Shown in pieces: positions 35,883 through 44,862 of a stretch of 47,396 nt of DNA. Positions within the stretch are counted from its first letter, which is position 1. Each line of letters begins with the position of its first letter. The stretch lies in the NCBI RefSeq assembly GCF_019429335.1, contig NZ_JAHYJB010000012.1, positions 1-47,396 on the forward strand, read 5' to 3'. Origin of the DNA: Sulfurimonas sp. Its GTDB lineage: Bacteria > Campylobacterota > Campylobacteria > Campylobacterales > Sulfurimonadaceae. A model generated the notes under the pieces. It was not told where the DNA came from. It worked only from the letters and a program-made list of their open reading frames with translations, and did no database searches. Position numbers and translations under genes: made by a program.

Positions 35883-37517
35883 TTAGTTAATTATCGTTTT
35901 TGAATGTTTTAACGCTTTGTCAAATGAGTCAAGTATATTCTCATCTCCGATTAGTGACGTTATGCCATGCTTTTTTAAATCTTGCAAAACAGAGTTTTCG
36001 ACTCCGGAGAGCACTATCATAACATTTGATTTCTGCAATGTTTTAATCATCTCTTCAAGGTTGTGAAGTGCGGTAGAGTCCACAAAAGGAACATGGCGCA
36101 TGCGGATGATTAGTAATTTGCTCTTAAGACCTATCTCTTTTATCACTTCCGAGTACTGTTTTGCAGAAGCAAAAAAGAGCGGACCGCTAATTTCGTATAT
36201 GGAGACACCCTCAGGTAAATCAGAGTAATCCTCAAGCAAGTCGCCATCAACATGACTTGGAGTTTTTATGCCGATATCTGCCATTCTTTTCATAAATAGA
36301 AGTGATGAGAGAACAATCCCGATTTCTATTGCTACGGTCAAATCTATAAACACGGTAAGCAAAAAGGTACTTAGCAGAACTATAATGTCAAAAGGAGAGC
36401 CTTTTAAAATCGAGATAAAAGAGCGCCATTCGCTCATATTATAAGCAACGATAATCAAAATTCCTGCCAAACATGCCATTGGAATTAGTTTTGCATAACT
36501 TGCAAAAAAGAACATGATAAGCAACAGGGTTAGAGCGTGAACAATTCCGGCTATCGGGGTTCTTCCGCCGTTTTTTACATTTGTAGCAGTTCTTGCAATT
36601 GCTCCCGTTGCCGCTATGCCGCCAAATATCGGAGTAACTATATTTGCTATTCCCTGAGCTATAAGTTCCGTATTTGAGCGGTGGTTACCGCTTATCATTC
36701 CATCTGCCACAACGGCAGAAAGAAGAGACTCTACTCCTCCAAGCAGTGCTATAGTTAGGGCAGGGGCAATGTAAATGTATAGGTTATTCATCTCAATGTT
36801 GGGTAGCGAAAAATTAAAAGTATTTGGGATTTCGCCGAAAAATGACTCAATTGTCGTTATCGGAATATCCATAAGCTGAACAATAAGGGTGATAAAAACA
36901 ATAGCAACAAAGGAACCCGGAACTTTAGCTGTTATCTTTTTTGAATATATTGTTATAAGTATTGTGGCAACTGTGATAGCAACAGCATAAATATTGGCTT
37001 CGCCTAGGTTTGAAAAATAAACAATCCATTTTTCATAAAATTCGGAAGGCAGTTTTTCGATAGGCAGACCAAAAGCATCTTTTATCTGTGTTGAAAAGAT
37101 AACTACCGCGATACCGCTTGTAAAGCCTACGATAAGCGGATGCGGAAAGTATTTGAGAAGATCGCCAAGACGCAAAAGCCCAAAGAGTATGAGAATAACT
37201 CCCGCCATCATGGTAGAGATAATGAGCCCGTCAATTCCGTATTCTTGAACAATCGCGTATATTATTACGATAAATGCTCCTGTAGGTCCGCCGATTTGAA
37301 CTCTGCTCCCGCCAAGAAACGAGATAATAAAACCTGCAACTACGGCAGTAATCAGTCCTTTTTCAGGAGAGACACCGGAGGCTACGGCAAATGCAATGGC
37401 TAGAGGAAGTGCAACAATGCCGACAACGATACCTGCAAAGATGTCGGAGATAAGCTGTTCTTTGCTTATCCCAGACTTTAGAAGTGTAAGAAGTTTAGGT
37501 TGAAAAAGTTCACCCAT
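35883..37517 (-). CDS. SulP-family anion transporter with STAS domain
   Basis: 544 aa. About 10-12 membrane segments carry SulP stretches: DIFAGIVVGIVALPLAIAFA, GPTGAFIVIIYAIV, HPLIVGFTSGIAVVIF and VESLLSAVVADGMI. A C-terminal STAS domain covers ~430-544 (PLFFASAKQYSEVI, FVDSTALHNLEEM). SulP proteins carry sulfate, bicarbonate or dicarboxylates, usually with Na+ or H+; the substrate cannot be told here. It starts 16 bp after valS. Confidence 0.93.
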   Translation of the reverse strand: MGELFQPKLLTLLKSGISKEQLISDIFAGIVVGIVALPLAIAFAVASGVSPEKGLITAVVAGFIISFLGGSRVQIGGPTGAFIVIIYAIVQEYGIDGLIISTMMAGVILILFGLLRLGDLLKYFPHPLIVGFTSGIAVVIFSTQIKDAFGLPIEKLPSEFYEKWIVYFSNLGEANIYAVAITVATILITIYSKKITAKVPGSFVAIVFITLIVQLMDIPITTIESFFGEIPNTFNFSLPNIEMNNLYIYIAPALTIALLGGVESLLSAVVADGMISGNHRSNTELIAQGIANIVTPIFGGIAATGAIARTATNVKNGGRTPIAGIVHALTLLLIMFFFASYAKLIPMACLAGILIIVAYNMSEWRSFISILKGSPFDIIVLLSTFLLTVFIDLTVAIEIGIVLSSLLFMKRMADIGIKTPSHVDGDLLEDYSDLPEGVSIYEISGPLFFASAKQYSEVIKEIGLKSKLLIIRMRHVPFVDSTALHNLEEMIKTLQKSNVMIVLSGVENSVLQDLKKHGITSLIGDENILDSFDKALKHSKTIIN

Positions 37518-37533
37518 TTTATTTTTCCTTATT

Positions 37534-40164
37534 TTAGTTTTGCAGTGAGTGAAGCTGCTCTTTTACTTTGTTTCGTTTATCTTTTGCATCCGCTAAAAGC
37601 TCTCTGTTTTTTGCCAAAACATCTTCCGGTGCATTTGCAACAAAACGTTCATTGCTCAACATACCGCCCAGCTTATCAATCTCTTTTTGAAGCTTTTCGT
37701 CCTGTTTGCTCAAACGTCCTATAATTGGTGCGAGGTCAATGCTCTGTGTCGGGATAAAAGTCTCACATTTTTGAGAGATGTCGCTTATTGCATTTTCTAT
37801 TTTTACGTCCGTAAACTCCACGCTCTCAACCTTTGCAAGTCTTGAAATAAACGGCTTCATTGACTCCTTCTCTTCCTCAGAAATCCCGTCTATTTTGACA
37901 TAAGCTTTCTCAATCTTCTGGTTTGCTAAATCAACTAAAACTTTTGCACGACGGATAGAGATAATTGCATCCATAATAAGCTCAAATTTTGCTTCGTCTT
38001 TTTCACGTTTTTTAATTTTAAACGGATATTTCATAAGCATAATGGAGTCACCGCTCTCTAGATTTGTGCCTGAGAGCTCATGGTATAGATACTCTGTGAT
38101 GAAAGGCATAAACGGATGCAGAAGCTTCATAGCCTCTTTGAAAATCGCTCCAAGCTCTACAATCGCACCTTTGTCAGCTTTGCTAAGTTCAATTCCCCAG
38201 TCGCAGAACTCATTCCATAAAAAGCGGTATAGCACAGTTGCAGCGTCGTTAAATCTGTACTCATCCATGCATGCGCGAACTTCAAGCGTAGCCATGTTTA
38301 GACGGGATAACATGTATCTTCCAAGGTCGCTCTCAACACAAAAACCTTTTAAATCAGGAAATGTGTCTACGTTCATTTGAAGGAATTTTGCCGCGTTGTA
38401 GAGCTTGTTTGTAAAGTTGCGGTTCTGCTCCAGCTTATCCGTACTCATTCTTATGTCACGACCTTGCGCTGCACTGATAGCAAGAGTAAAACGCAGAATG
38501 TCCGCACTGTACTTCTCTGTCATGTCAAGCGGGTCGATAACATTGCCTTTTGATTTGCTCATCTTCTGTCCATGCTCATCGCGAACAAGCGCATGAAGGT
38601 AGATGTGGTTAAATGGCAGCTCGCCGATAAAACTCTCGCCCATCATCATCATTCTCGCTACCCAGAAAAAGAGTATGTCAAAGCCCGTAATAAGAAGCGA
38701 GTTCGGATAAAAATCTTTCATATCCTGTGAGCTGAAAAGTTTGTCCATATCAACATCGCCGTTACCCCAGCCAAGAGTTGAAAAGGGCCATAGCGCAGAG
38801 CTGAACCAAGTATCTAGCACATCAGGGTCTTGAGCTATATTTTTTGAAGCGCACTTTGGACACTCATGCTCAACATCTTTTAAACTCGCCCACTCATGGT
38901 CGCAATCCCCGCAGTAAAAAACAGGGATCTGATGCCCCCACCAAAGCTGACGCGAAATACACCAGTCTCTTAAATCCCCCATCCATGAGTTGTAGGAGTT
39001 TATCCAGTGAGGCGGGAAAAATTTCGCTTCGCCGTTGTTTGTTTTTTCTATTGATTTTTTAGCAACTTCGCTTCTTACAAACCACTGTTTTGAGATGTAT
39101 GGTTCAACGATATTTTTACATCTGTAGCAGTGCCCGACCTGATGTTTATGCTCTTCAATCTTTACGACAAAGCCCTCGGATTCAAGTTTTTTCACGATTA
39201 TCTCTCTTGCTTCAAGACGCTCTAACCCTTGAAACTCTCCGGCATATTCGTTTAAAATACCTTTCTCATCAAACACGGTGATAAACTCTAAATCATGTCT
39301 TTTACCTACTTCATAGTCGTTTTGATCATGTGCGGGAGTTACCTTAACCACGCCTGTTCCAAACTCCATATCCACATGTTCATCGGCGATAATTGCGACT
39401 TCTCTCTCGGTCAGAGGGAGTCTTATCTTTTTACCGATGATATCTTTGTATCTGGCATCGTCGGGATGCACCATGACCGCAGTATCACCGAAGTATGTCT
39501 CAGGTCTTGTAGTTGCAACTTCCACAAAACCGCTTCCATCAGCAAAAGGATACTTTATGTGGTAAAATTTTCCGTCATGGTCTTCATGCTCGACTTCAAT
39601 ATCGCTAAGTGCGCCGTCATGCGTACACCAGTTAACCATGTAGTTTCCGCGAACTATAAGTCCTTGGTTGTAGAGATGTACAAACGCCTCTTTTACGGAC
39701 TTTTGGAGCCCCTCATCCATAGTGAAACGCTCACGTTTCCATGCGGGAGAGACGCCCATTTTGCGAAGTTGAGAAGTCATTATCCCCGCAGACTCCTCTT
39801 TCCAAGCCCACGCACGTTTTAAAAACTCCTCTCTGCCTATCTCTTCTTTAGTCGTCCCCAGTGCAAGAAGCTGCTTCTCCACAACGTTTTGAGTAGCAAT
39901 TCCTGCGTGGTCCGTTCCCGGCTGCCAAAGAGTTTTGTATCCATCCATACGTTTGTAGCGAGTGATAATATCTTGAAGCGTAAAAGTCAGTGCATGACCT
40001 ATATGAAGACGACCTGTGACATTTGGAGGAGGCATCATTATGGAGAAGTTTTTGCCCTCCTCTTGGATGGAGCTGTTCGCATCTACTTCAAAGTAGCCTC
40101 GCTCTTCCCAAATTTTATAAAAGTTACTCTCGGTAAGTTGTGGCTCGTAGCTGTTTGATGACAT
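37534..40164 (-). CDS. valS: Valyl-tRNA synthetase
   Basis: 876 aa from the ATG at 40164, which has AAGG at good spacing; an upstream in-frame ATG at 40185 is less likely. HIGH motif HIGH at 54-57 (GRLHIGHALT), KMSKS in GQKMSKSKGNVIDP, a CP1 editing domain between, zinc-type Cys pairs (CGDCDHEW, CPKC), and a C-terminal coiled coil (KLQKEIDKLGGMLSN). It charges tRNA-Val and edits mis-charged threonine. Confidence 0.97.
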   Translation of the reverse strand: MSSNSYEPQLTESNFYKIWEERGYFEVDANSSIQEEGKNFSIMMPPPNVTGRLHIGHALTFTLQDIITRYKRMDGYKTLWQPGTDHAGIATQNVVEKQLLALGTTKEEIGREEFLKRAWAWKEESAGIMTSQLRKMGVSPAWKRERFTMDEGLQKSVKEAFVHLYNQGLIVRGNYMVNWCTHDGALSDIEVEHEDHDGKFYHIKYPFADGSGFVEVATTRPETYFGDTAVMVHPDDARYKDIIGKKIRLPLTEREVAIIADEHVDMEFGTGVVKVTPAHDQNDYEVGKRHDLEFITVFDEKGILNEYAGEFQGLERLEAREIIVKKLESEGFVVKIEEHKHQVGHCYRCKNIVEPYISKQWFVRSEVAKKSIEKTNNGEAKFFPPHWINSYNSWMGDLRDWCISRQLWWGHQIPVFYCGDCDHEWASLKDVEHECPKCASKNIAQDPDVLDTWFSSALWPFSTLGWGNGDVDMDKLFSSQDMKDFYPNSLLITGFDILFFWVARMMMMGESFIGELPFNHIYLHALVRDEHGQKMSKSKGNVIDPLDMTEKYSADILRFTLAISAAQGRDIRMSTDKLEQNRNFTNKLYNAAKFLQMNVDTFPDLKGFCVESDLGRYMLSRLNMATLEVRACMDEYRFNDAATVLYRFLWNEFCDWGIELSKADKGAIVELGAIFKEAMKLLHPFMPFITEYLYHELSGTNLESGDSIMLMKYPFKIKKREKDEAKFELIMDAIISIRRAKVLVDLANQKIEKAYVKIDGISEEEKESMKPFISRLAKVESVEFTDVKIENAISDISQKCETFIPTQSIDLAPIIGRLSKQDEKLQKEIDKLGGMLSNERFVANAPEDVLAKNRELLADAKDKRNKVKEQLHSLQN

Positions 40165-40318
40165 GTAATTGACCTTAAATCGCATAAATAATTTCTCGAT
40201 TATATCTCAACTGTAGTGAGGATATGCTTATACGAGGTATTCTAATTTGATTATTGTTTTTAAAGATTGTTTTTATAATTTCTTGATAGAATGAAGCTGT
40301 ATATATCTTAAATTATAA

Positions 40319-40342
40319 CTCATTTTCAATGAGCTAGCAGGA
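40319..40342 (+). promoter_or_regulatory. Small hairpin next to the ribosome site of the host-attachment gene
   Basis: CTCATT-TTC-AATGAG (40319-40333) is a perfect 6-bp stem with a 3-nt loop, ending 4 nt before the AGGAG at 40338. It could affect translation or mRNA stability. The rest of the ~180-bp valS/host-attachment divergent gap is AT-rich and presumably holds both promoters. Confidence 0.35.
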
Positions 40343-40348
40343 GTTTCT

Positions 40349-40780
40349 ATGTCACCAAAACTTATCGTTATTACAGATTTGCAGTATTTTAAACTATTTG
40401 AAACAAAAAAAGACCCTCTGGGCAGACTCTCTTTAGAGCTTCTTGAGAGTGCTGAGAGCGCTGACACACATAAAAAGTTAAGCGAAAAAGTCTCTGACCA
40501 GCAGGGTAATTTTAAGAGTGTAGGTGGTAGCGGTGCAGGTGAAGATCACAATCTTGTTCTTGAGTGGGAACGCAGAAGAGTAAAAGAGATAGGGGAACAG
40601 ATAACTGATGCCCTTCAAAGACATACTCATGAAACATGGGGACTTGCAGCGCCAAAAGCTATAAATAACCAAATAGTAGAGCTTTTAAACGAGGAGAACA
40701 AAAAGAGTTTGAAGAAAAATCTTCTTTCAGACTTGGCAAAAATCCCAAATCACAAGCTTTTGGAGCATTTTTTAAAATAA
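40349..40780 (+). CDS. Host-attachment-family protein
   Basis: 143-aa soluble protein of the Host_attach family. Recognised from the opening KLIVITDLQYFKLFE, the central RRRVKEIGEQITDAL and the C-terminal LLSDLAKIPNHKLLEHF. The family name comes from an Agrobacterium attachment phenotype; the fold is related to the eRF1/Pelota middle region, so an RNA or ribosome role is possible. ATG at 40349 follows AGGAG. The DksA-like gene starts 15 bp later. Confidence 0.8.
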   Translation: MSPKLIVITDLQYFKLFETKKDPLGRLSLELLESAESADTHKKLSEKVSDQQGNFKSVGGSGAGEDHNLVLEWERRRVKEIGEQITDALQRHTHETWGLAAPKAINNQIVELLNEENKKSLKKNLLSDLAKIPNHKLLEHFLK

Positions 40781-40795
40781 ATTAAGGGGCTTAGT

Positions 40796-41134
40796 ATGAG
40801 TGCTCGTACAGATTTAGATTTTGAAGATTTTGAAAAAAAACTCAAAGCAGAAAAGAAGAGGGTGGAGCTTAACCTGCAAGCAGTTAGAGACGAGGCGGAG
40901 GCTCTTGCTTTTGAAGACGAGATTGACGACGATATCGATATGGCTGAACTTCAGATTGAGAATGTAGTAGATCAGGCGCTTCTTCGTAGCCTAGAGGCGA
41001 AAATTTTAGAGATTGACGCAGCACTTGTACGTATCGAAGACGGCACGTATGGGATATGTCAAAAAACTAGCAAGCCGATTCCAGCTGAGAGGCTTAAAGC
41101 AAATCTGCTTGCAAAAACTATAAAAAACGAGTAG
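40796..41134 (+). CDS. DksA/TraR-like protein with a lost zinc finger
   Basis: 112 aa. An N-terminal coiled coil is followed by the DksA/TraR C-terminal pattern RIEDGTYGICQKTSKPIPAERLKANLLAKT. Canonical DksA has four zinc-binding Cys; only one Cys remains here (GIC), as in zinc-free DksA variants. DDDIDMAELQ in the coiled coil may supply the acidic tip. Such proteins bind the RNA polymerase secondary channel with ppGpp. Strong ribosome site AAGGGG. Confidence 0.82.
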   Translation: MSARTDLDFEDFEKKLKAEKKRVELNLQAVRDEAEALAFEDEIDDDIDMAELQIENVVDQALLRSLEAKILEIDAALVRIEDGTYGICQKTSKPIPAERLKANLLAKTIKNE

Positions 41135-41152
41135 CCAAAAGCAATGCGGTTG

Positions 41153-41175
41153 GAGGCAATATCTCAAAGTGCCTC
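41153..41175. terminator. Hairpin between the convergent DksA-like and GGDEF genes
   Basis: GAGGCA (41153-41158) pairs with TGCCTC (41170-41175), 18 bp after the DksA-like stop. An overlapping pair ATCTCAAA (41161-41168) / TTTGAGAT (41197-41204) reaches into the end of the GGDEF gene. No clear U tract; termination is plausible only. Confidence 0.4.
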
Positions 41176-41193
41176 ATTGAATAAAATTAATGT

Positions 41194-42018
41194 TTATTTG
41201 AGATTGGGAATTCTTTTTTTAATTTCTGCTTTATCGTCGTACATCTTTATGTCTGCTTTTTCAATTATTTCGCTTAAGCTATCACCTTTTTTAAACTCCT
41301 GAACACCAACTGAAAAACTTACTTTGAATGAGATATCTTTAATTTTTAAGTGTTTGGTTAATAGATTTTCTCTTGCAGCATTTAATTTTAGCAGAGCGTT
41401 TTTTTCTGTGGTCCCTTCGGAAAAAATAATAATAAATTCATCTCCTCCGTATCTTAGAACATTTTTTTCCACTCTTTTAAGTAGGTTGGCAATAAAAATT
41501 AGAACTTTATCTCCAACTACATGTCCATATGTGTCATTTACTATTTTAAAGAAATTTAAATCCATAATGGCAAGCGTACCGGAATTTTTGAAACTTTGAG
41601 TGGATTCATCAAGCAGAGTATCAAGCAGCCACTTTCTATTGTAAACATTAGTAAGCACATCTTTGTACATTATCTCTTTTAATTTATTTATCTCCTCTTT
41701 AAGCTCTTGTGTCTCTTCTAAAACTTCTGTAAGAATTTTTTCATTTTCATTTTTTATAGCAAAGATAGCTTTGTCTGTATAGTCACTTAGTTTTTTGGTA
41801 TTTTCGGATGTTTGATTTTGCATATTTGCTAATTGTGTAATTTTATCATTCAATAAGTTGTCAGTTATACTCTCTTCTTCATCAATGTCGGCGTCATGCA
41901 GAGTGGCAAATTTAGAGAATATAGAGGCATACATAGTTGGAGTAACAACATCCATGCCATTTATGGTATTTTTTGTTTCATGAGAAATGATTTCAAGCAA
42001 TCTGCTGTCAGCTTTCAT
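41194..42018 (-). CDS. Soluble diguanylate cyclase
   Basis: 274 aa. Residues ~1-115 are helical, with a coiled coil at ~60-115, and no recognised sensor. Residues ~116-274 are a GGDEF domain with DVLTNVYNRKW, the active site GGDEF at 191-195 and VSFSVGVQEF. The position of the inhibitory RxxD site reads RVEK, so product inhibition is probably absent. No membrane segment. The ATG follows AGGAT. Confidence 0.9.
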   Translation of the reverse strand: MKADSRLLEIISHETKNTINGMDVVTPTMYASIFSKFATLHDADIDEEESITDNLLNDKITQLANMQNQTSENTKKLSDYTDKAIFAIKNENEKILTEVLEETQELKEEINKLKEIMYKDVLTNVYNRKWLLDTLLDESTQSFKNSGTLAIMDLNFFKIVNDTYGHVVGDKVLIFIANLLKRVEKNVLRYGGDEFIIIFSEGTTEKNALLKLNAARENLLTKHLKIKDISFKVSFSVGVQEFKKGDSLSEIIEKADIKMYDDKAEIKKRIPNLK

Positions 42019-42187
42019 TATAAATCCTAATGCGTAGTTATCACATTTTATCGTAAAATATATATACTTTTGGTTTAATATAAAGACATTTAAAATACAT
42101 TATGCTCACATGAGTGCTATGTTTTTAAAAGTAGATTAAATAAGCTTAAATCAGTATAATCACACTCTTAGTTTTATAGGAGTTTTT

Positions 42188-44263
42188 TTGCCACTTTCGC
42201 GTTTAAATGAAGAACAATATCTAGCTGCCACCTCTGCAAGCGAACAAAATCTTATCATAGCTTCAGCAGGAACCGGCAAAACATCTACTATTGTAGGACG
42301 CATCGCATATCTGCTCGGCAAAGGCGTAAAACCATCCGAGATACTTCTTCTTACCTTCACAAATAAGGCCGCCGCAGAGATGGTTCAAAGGGTTGCAGAC
42401 TTTTTCGGAAAAGATGTGGCCTCAAATATAGATGCGGGAACTTTTCATGCGGTAAGTTACAGATGGCTAAAAAAACATGACAAAAAAATTGTTCTAAAAC
42501 AGCAAAGAGAGTTAAAGACACTCTTTAGAAGTGTTTATGAAAAACGCTCATTTGGCCACATTAGCGCTGAAATTTCACCTTACGGCGGAAATTATCTTTA
42601 TGACGTCTATTCTTTTTACCAAAACACAGAACTTGTAAATAATTTTGAAGAGTGGGTAAAGGGCAAATACCCTGAACATGAGCTCTTTGCTATGATTTAT
42701 GCAGATATTGTAGATGAGTTTGAAGCTCTGAAAAAAGAGTATGGTTTTGTAAATTTTAATGACCTGCTTTTGCATTTTAGAGCTATGTGTAAAACAGAGG
42801 AGCTGGGATATCAAGAAGTTTTGGTCGATGAGTATCAGGATACAAACGCGCTTCAAGGCACTCTCATAGACGCTATGAACCCGCCATCACTCTTTTGCGT
42901 CGGAGACTATGACCAGAGTATCTACGCATTTAACGGCGCAGATATCTCCATTATCGGTACTTTCTCTCAAAAATTTACAAATGCAAAAGTTCATACTCTT
43001 ACAAAAAACTACCGCTCTACGGTGCCGATTTTATCTCTTGCGACAAAGGTTATAGAACATAACGAGAGGATATACCCAAAAAAACTTGAGGTCACACGCA
43101 CTCATGACTCAGAGCCGCCTAAGCTGTTGGCTTATGATGAACTCTTCGATCAGTATCATGATATTGCTTATAAAATCAACAATACAAAAACACCAAGAGA
43201 TGATATTGCCGTTATCTTTAGAAACAACTCATCTGCCGATGGCATCGAGGTCGGACTAAGAGAACTCGGAATTACATGCAAGAGAAAAGGCGGAACCAGT
43301 TTTTTTGACTCACGCGAAGTAAAAGCAGTTCTTGATTTTTATACTCTTTTGATAAATGAGTCAGATATGATGTCTTTTATACATCTTTTTGAGTTTGCCA
43401 GAGGCATAGGAAGCGCTATGGCAAAAGAGCTCTATATCGGGCTTAAAACATTGGGGCATAGGAGTATGTTTTATGGGCTTTATGCGCCTGATGAGTCTAT
43501 AAGCAATCCTTTTGAGAAACGAAAACTTAACCATCAGCTTGGACTGTTTGATGATTTTTTGGAGCTTGGCAGTGTTGGAAAATTTGCCAGGCTTGGATTT
43601 GAAGATAAGTTTATGAAAAATCCTATTTTAAAGCATCCAAAACTGACAAAAGAGAGCGCTACATTTTTACATGATTTTTATCTTCTCTTCCGCGATTTAA
43701 AAGGTGTCAAACAACCTCGCGTTATTGTCAAAAAGATTGCCGAATCAGCGATTTACAAATATATATCTGAAAGTTTGGCAAGCAAAAGAGCAACGCTTAA
43801 AGACGGCACGATTGATGAGAAGCAAAAAGCTGATTCTCTCTCTAGAATAGAAAGAAAGATGGTTCTTTTGGAAGAGCTCTCAAAACCATACTCTGAGCAT
43901 GAGAGATTTTTAAACGCTATGATTTTAGGCTCATCGGATTTGACGCAAGGCGAGGGTGTGAATCTGCTGAGCGTGCATGCCTCTAAGGGTTTAGAGTATA
44001 CAGAGGTCTATATAGTCGACTTGATGGACGGCCGCTTTCCAAACAGAAAACTTATGCAGCGCGGGGGCTCTTTGGATGAAGAGAGACGTCTATTTTATGT
44101 TGCAGTTACAAGGGCAAAAGATATTCTTTGTCTGAGTTATGCGAAGTATGACAAAATAAAAAAGATTAACTTCCTGCCATCACAATTTTTATATGAGGCC
44201 GGTCTGGTGCCAAAAGACGAGGCTTATAGAGCAATGGTCTTAAAAGAAGAGGATAAAGAGTAA
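42188..44263 (+). CDS. UvrD/PcrA-type DNA helicase
   Basis: 691-aa superfamily 1A 3'-5' helicase. LNEEQYLAA (Q motif), Walker A AGTGKTS (27-33), LTFTNKAAAEMVQR (Ia), VLVDEYQDTN (II), VGDYDQSIYAFNGA (III), LTKNYRST (IV), LLSVHASKGLEY (V) and LFYVAVTRAKD (VI). It acts in repair, replication restart or plasmid replication. The start is TTG with GGAG upstream, and a TATAAT lies ~25 bp before it. UvrD and PcrA cannot be separated by eye. Confidence 0.95.
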   Translation: MPLSRLNEEQYLAATSASEQNLIIASAGTGKTSTIVGRIAYLLGKGVKPSEILLLTFTNKAAAEMVQRVADFFGKDVASNIDAGTFHAVSYRWLKKHDKKIVLKQQRELKTLFRSVYEKRSFGHISAEISPYGGNYLYDVYSFYQNTELVNNFEEWVKGKYPEHELFAMIYADIVDEFEALKKEYGFVNFNDLLLHFRAMCKTEELGYQEVLVDEYQDTNALQGTLIDAMNPPSLFCVGDYDQSIYAFNGADISIIGTFSQKFTNAKVHTLTKNYRSTVPILSLATKVIEHNERIYPKKLEVTRTHDSEPPKLLAYDELFDQYHDIAYKINNTKTPRDDIAVIFRNNSSADGIEVGLRELGITCKRKGGTSFFDSREVKAVLDFYTLLINESDMMSFIHLFEFARGIGSAMAKELYIGLKTLGHRSMFYGLYAPDESISNPFEKRKLNHQLGLFDDFLELGSVGKFARLGFEDKFMKNPILKHPKLTKESATFLHDFYLLFRDLKGVKQPRVIVKKIAESAIYKYISESLASKRATLKDGTIDEKQKADSLSRIERKMVLLEELSKPYSEHERFLNAMILGSSDLTQGEGVNLLSVHASKGLEYTEVYIVDLMDGRFPNRKLMQRGGSLDEERRLFYVAVTRAKDILCLSYAKYDKIKKINFLPSQFLYEAGLVPKDEAYRAMVLKEEDKE

Positions 44264-44283
44264 AAACTGCTCCTTATTTGGAG

Positions 44284-44289
44284 TATAAT
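44284..44289 (+). promoter_or_regulatory. Candidate -10 of the cytochrome c gene
   Basis: TATAAT at 44284-44289, 28 bp upstream of the ATG, preceded by a small CTCC/GGAG inverted pair. No convincing -35 is visible. Confidence 0.4.
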
Positions 44290-44316
44290 CTAGAATCGAC
44301 AAGATAAGGATGAGAG

Positions 44317-44862
44317 ATGAAAATTTTAATTTCGGTGACGTTAGCGCTATTTTTAGTAGGGTGTGGCAGTGATACAAAAGAGAAGACAGAGGCTCCTGCA
44401 AGTACGGAGTCTGCGAAAGTTAAAGCTGAGGCGATGATTGAGACAACAAAGGATAAGGCTGTAGAAGTTAAAGAAGAGGTTGTTTCAAAAGCTGAAGATG
44501 CGACAGATGCAACTGTAGAAAAGGCTCAAGAGATTAAAGAGGCAACTGCAGAAAAGGCTCAAGAGATTAAAGAGGCAACTGTTGCAAAGGTTGAAGAAAT
44601 TAAAGATGCGGCTTCAACACAAAAAAGTGGCGCGGTGCTTTACCAAGCGTGTGCAGGCTGTCACGGAGCAGATGCTTCAAAGTCGGCTCTTGGAAAATCG
44701 CAAATCATCAAAGGGTGGGATGCGGCAAAAATCGCAGCTTCACTTCATGGTTATAAAGCAGGAACATATGGCGGCGCTATGAAGAGTCTAATGGTAGGTC
44801 AAGTTACTAAACTAAGTGATGAGGATATAAAAACACTCTCAGAGCATATCTCAAAACTATAA
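44317..44862 (+). CDS. Lipoprotein monohaem cytochrome c with a helical repeat linker
   Basis: 181 aa. Lipobox LVGC puts the acylated Cys at residue 16. Residues ~25-105 are a Lys/Glu/Ala-rich amphipathic helix with 11-residue repeats (EKAQEIKEATA twice, then a diverged copy), resembling apolipoprotein or LEA-like stalks. The C-terminal ~75 residues are a class I cytochrome c: haem motif CAGCHG, axial Met in SLMVGQV. It probably sits in the periplasm on a stalk and carries electrons. Ends inside the convergent EI24 gene (6-bp overlap). Confidence 0.85.
   Translation: MKILISVTLALFLVGCGSDTKEKTEAPASTESAKVKAEAMIETTKDKAVEVKEEVVSKAEDATDATVEKAQEIKEATAEKAQEIKEATVAKVEEIKDAASTQKSGAVLYQACAGCHGADASKSALGKSQIIKGWDAAKIAASLHGYKAGTYGGAMKSLMVGQVTKLSDEDIKTLSEHISKL
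44518..44583 (+). repeat. 33-bp tandem repeat in the cytochrome c stalk
   Basis: Two copies (44518-44550 and 44551-44583) start GAAAAGGCTC and are identical over about 31 bp; a third, diverged copy follows. They encode EKAQEIKEAT units. The near-identity at DNA level suggests recent duplication and possible copy-number variation. Confidence 0.75.

Noticed and set aside
39295-39822. Long open frame on the plus strand inside valS
   Set aside because: It lies wholly antisense to well-conserved valS sequence, has no recognisable domain, and no promoter or ribosome site was seen.
42107-42120. GCTCACATGAGTGC near the UvrD-like gene as an operator
   Set aside because: Only a 4-bp CTCA/TGAG arm is truly symmetrical; too weak to call.
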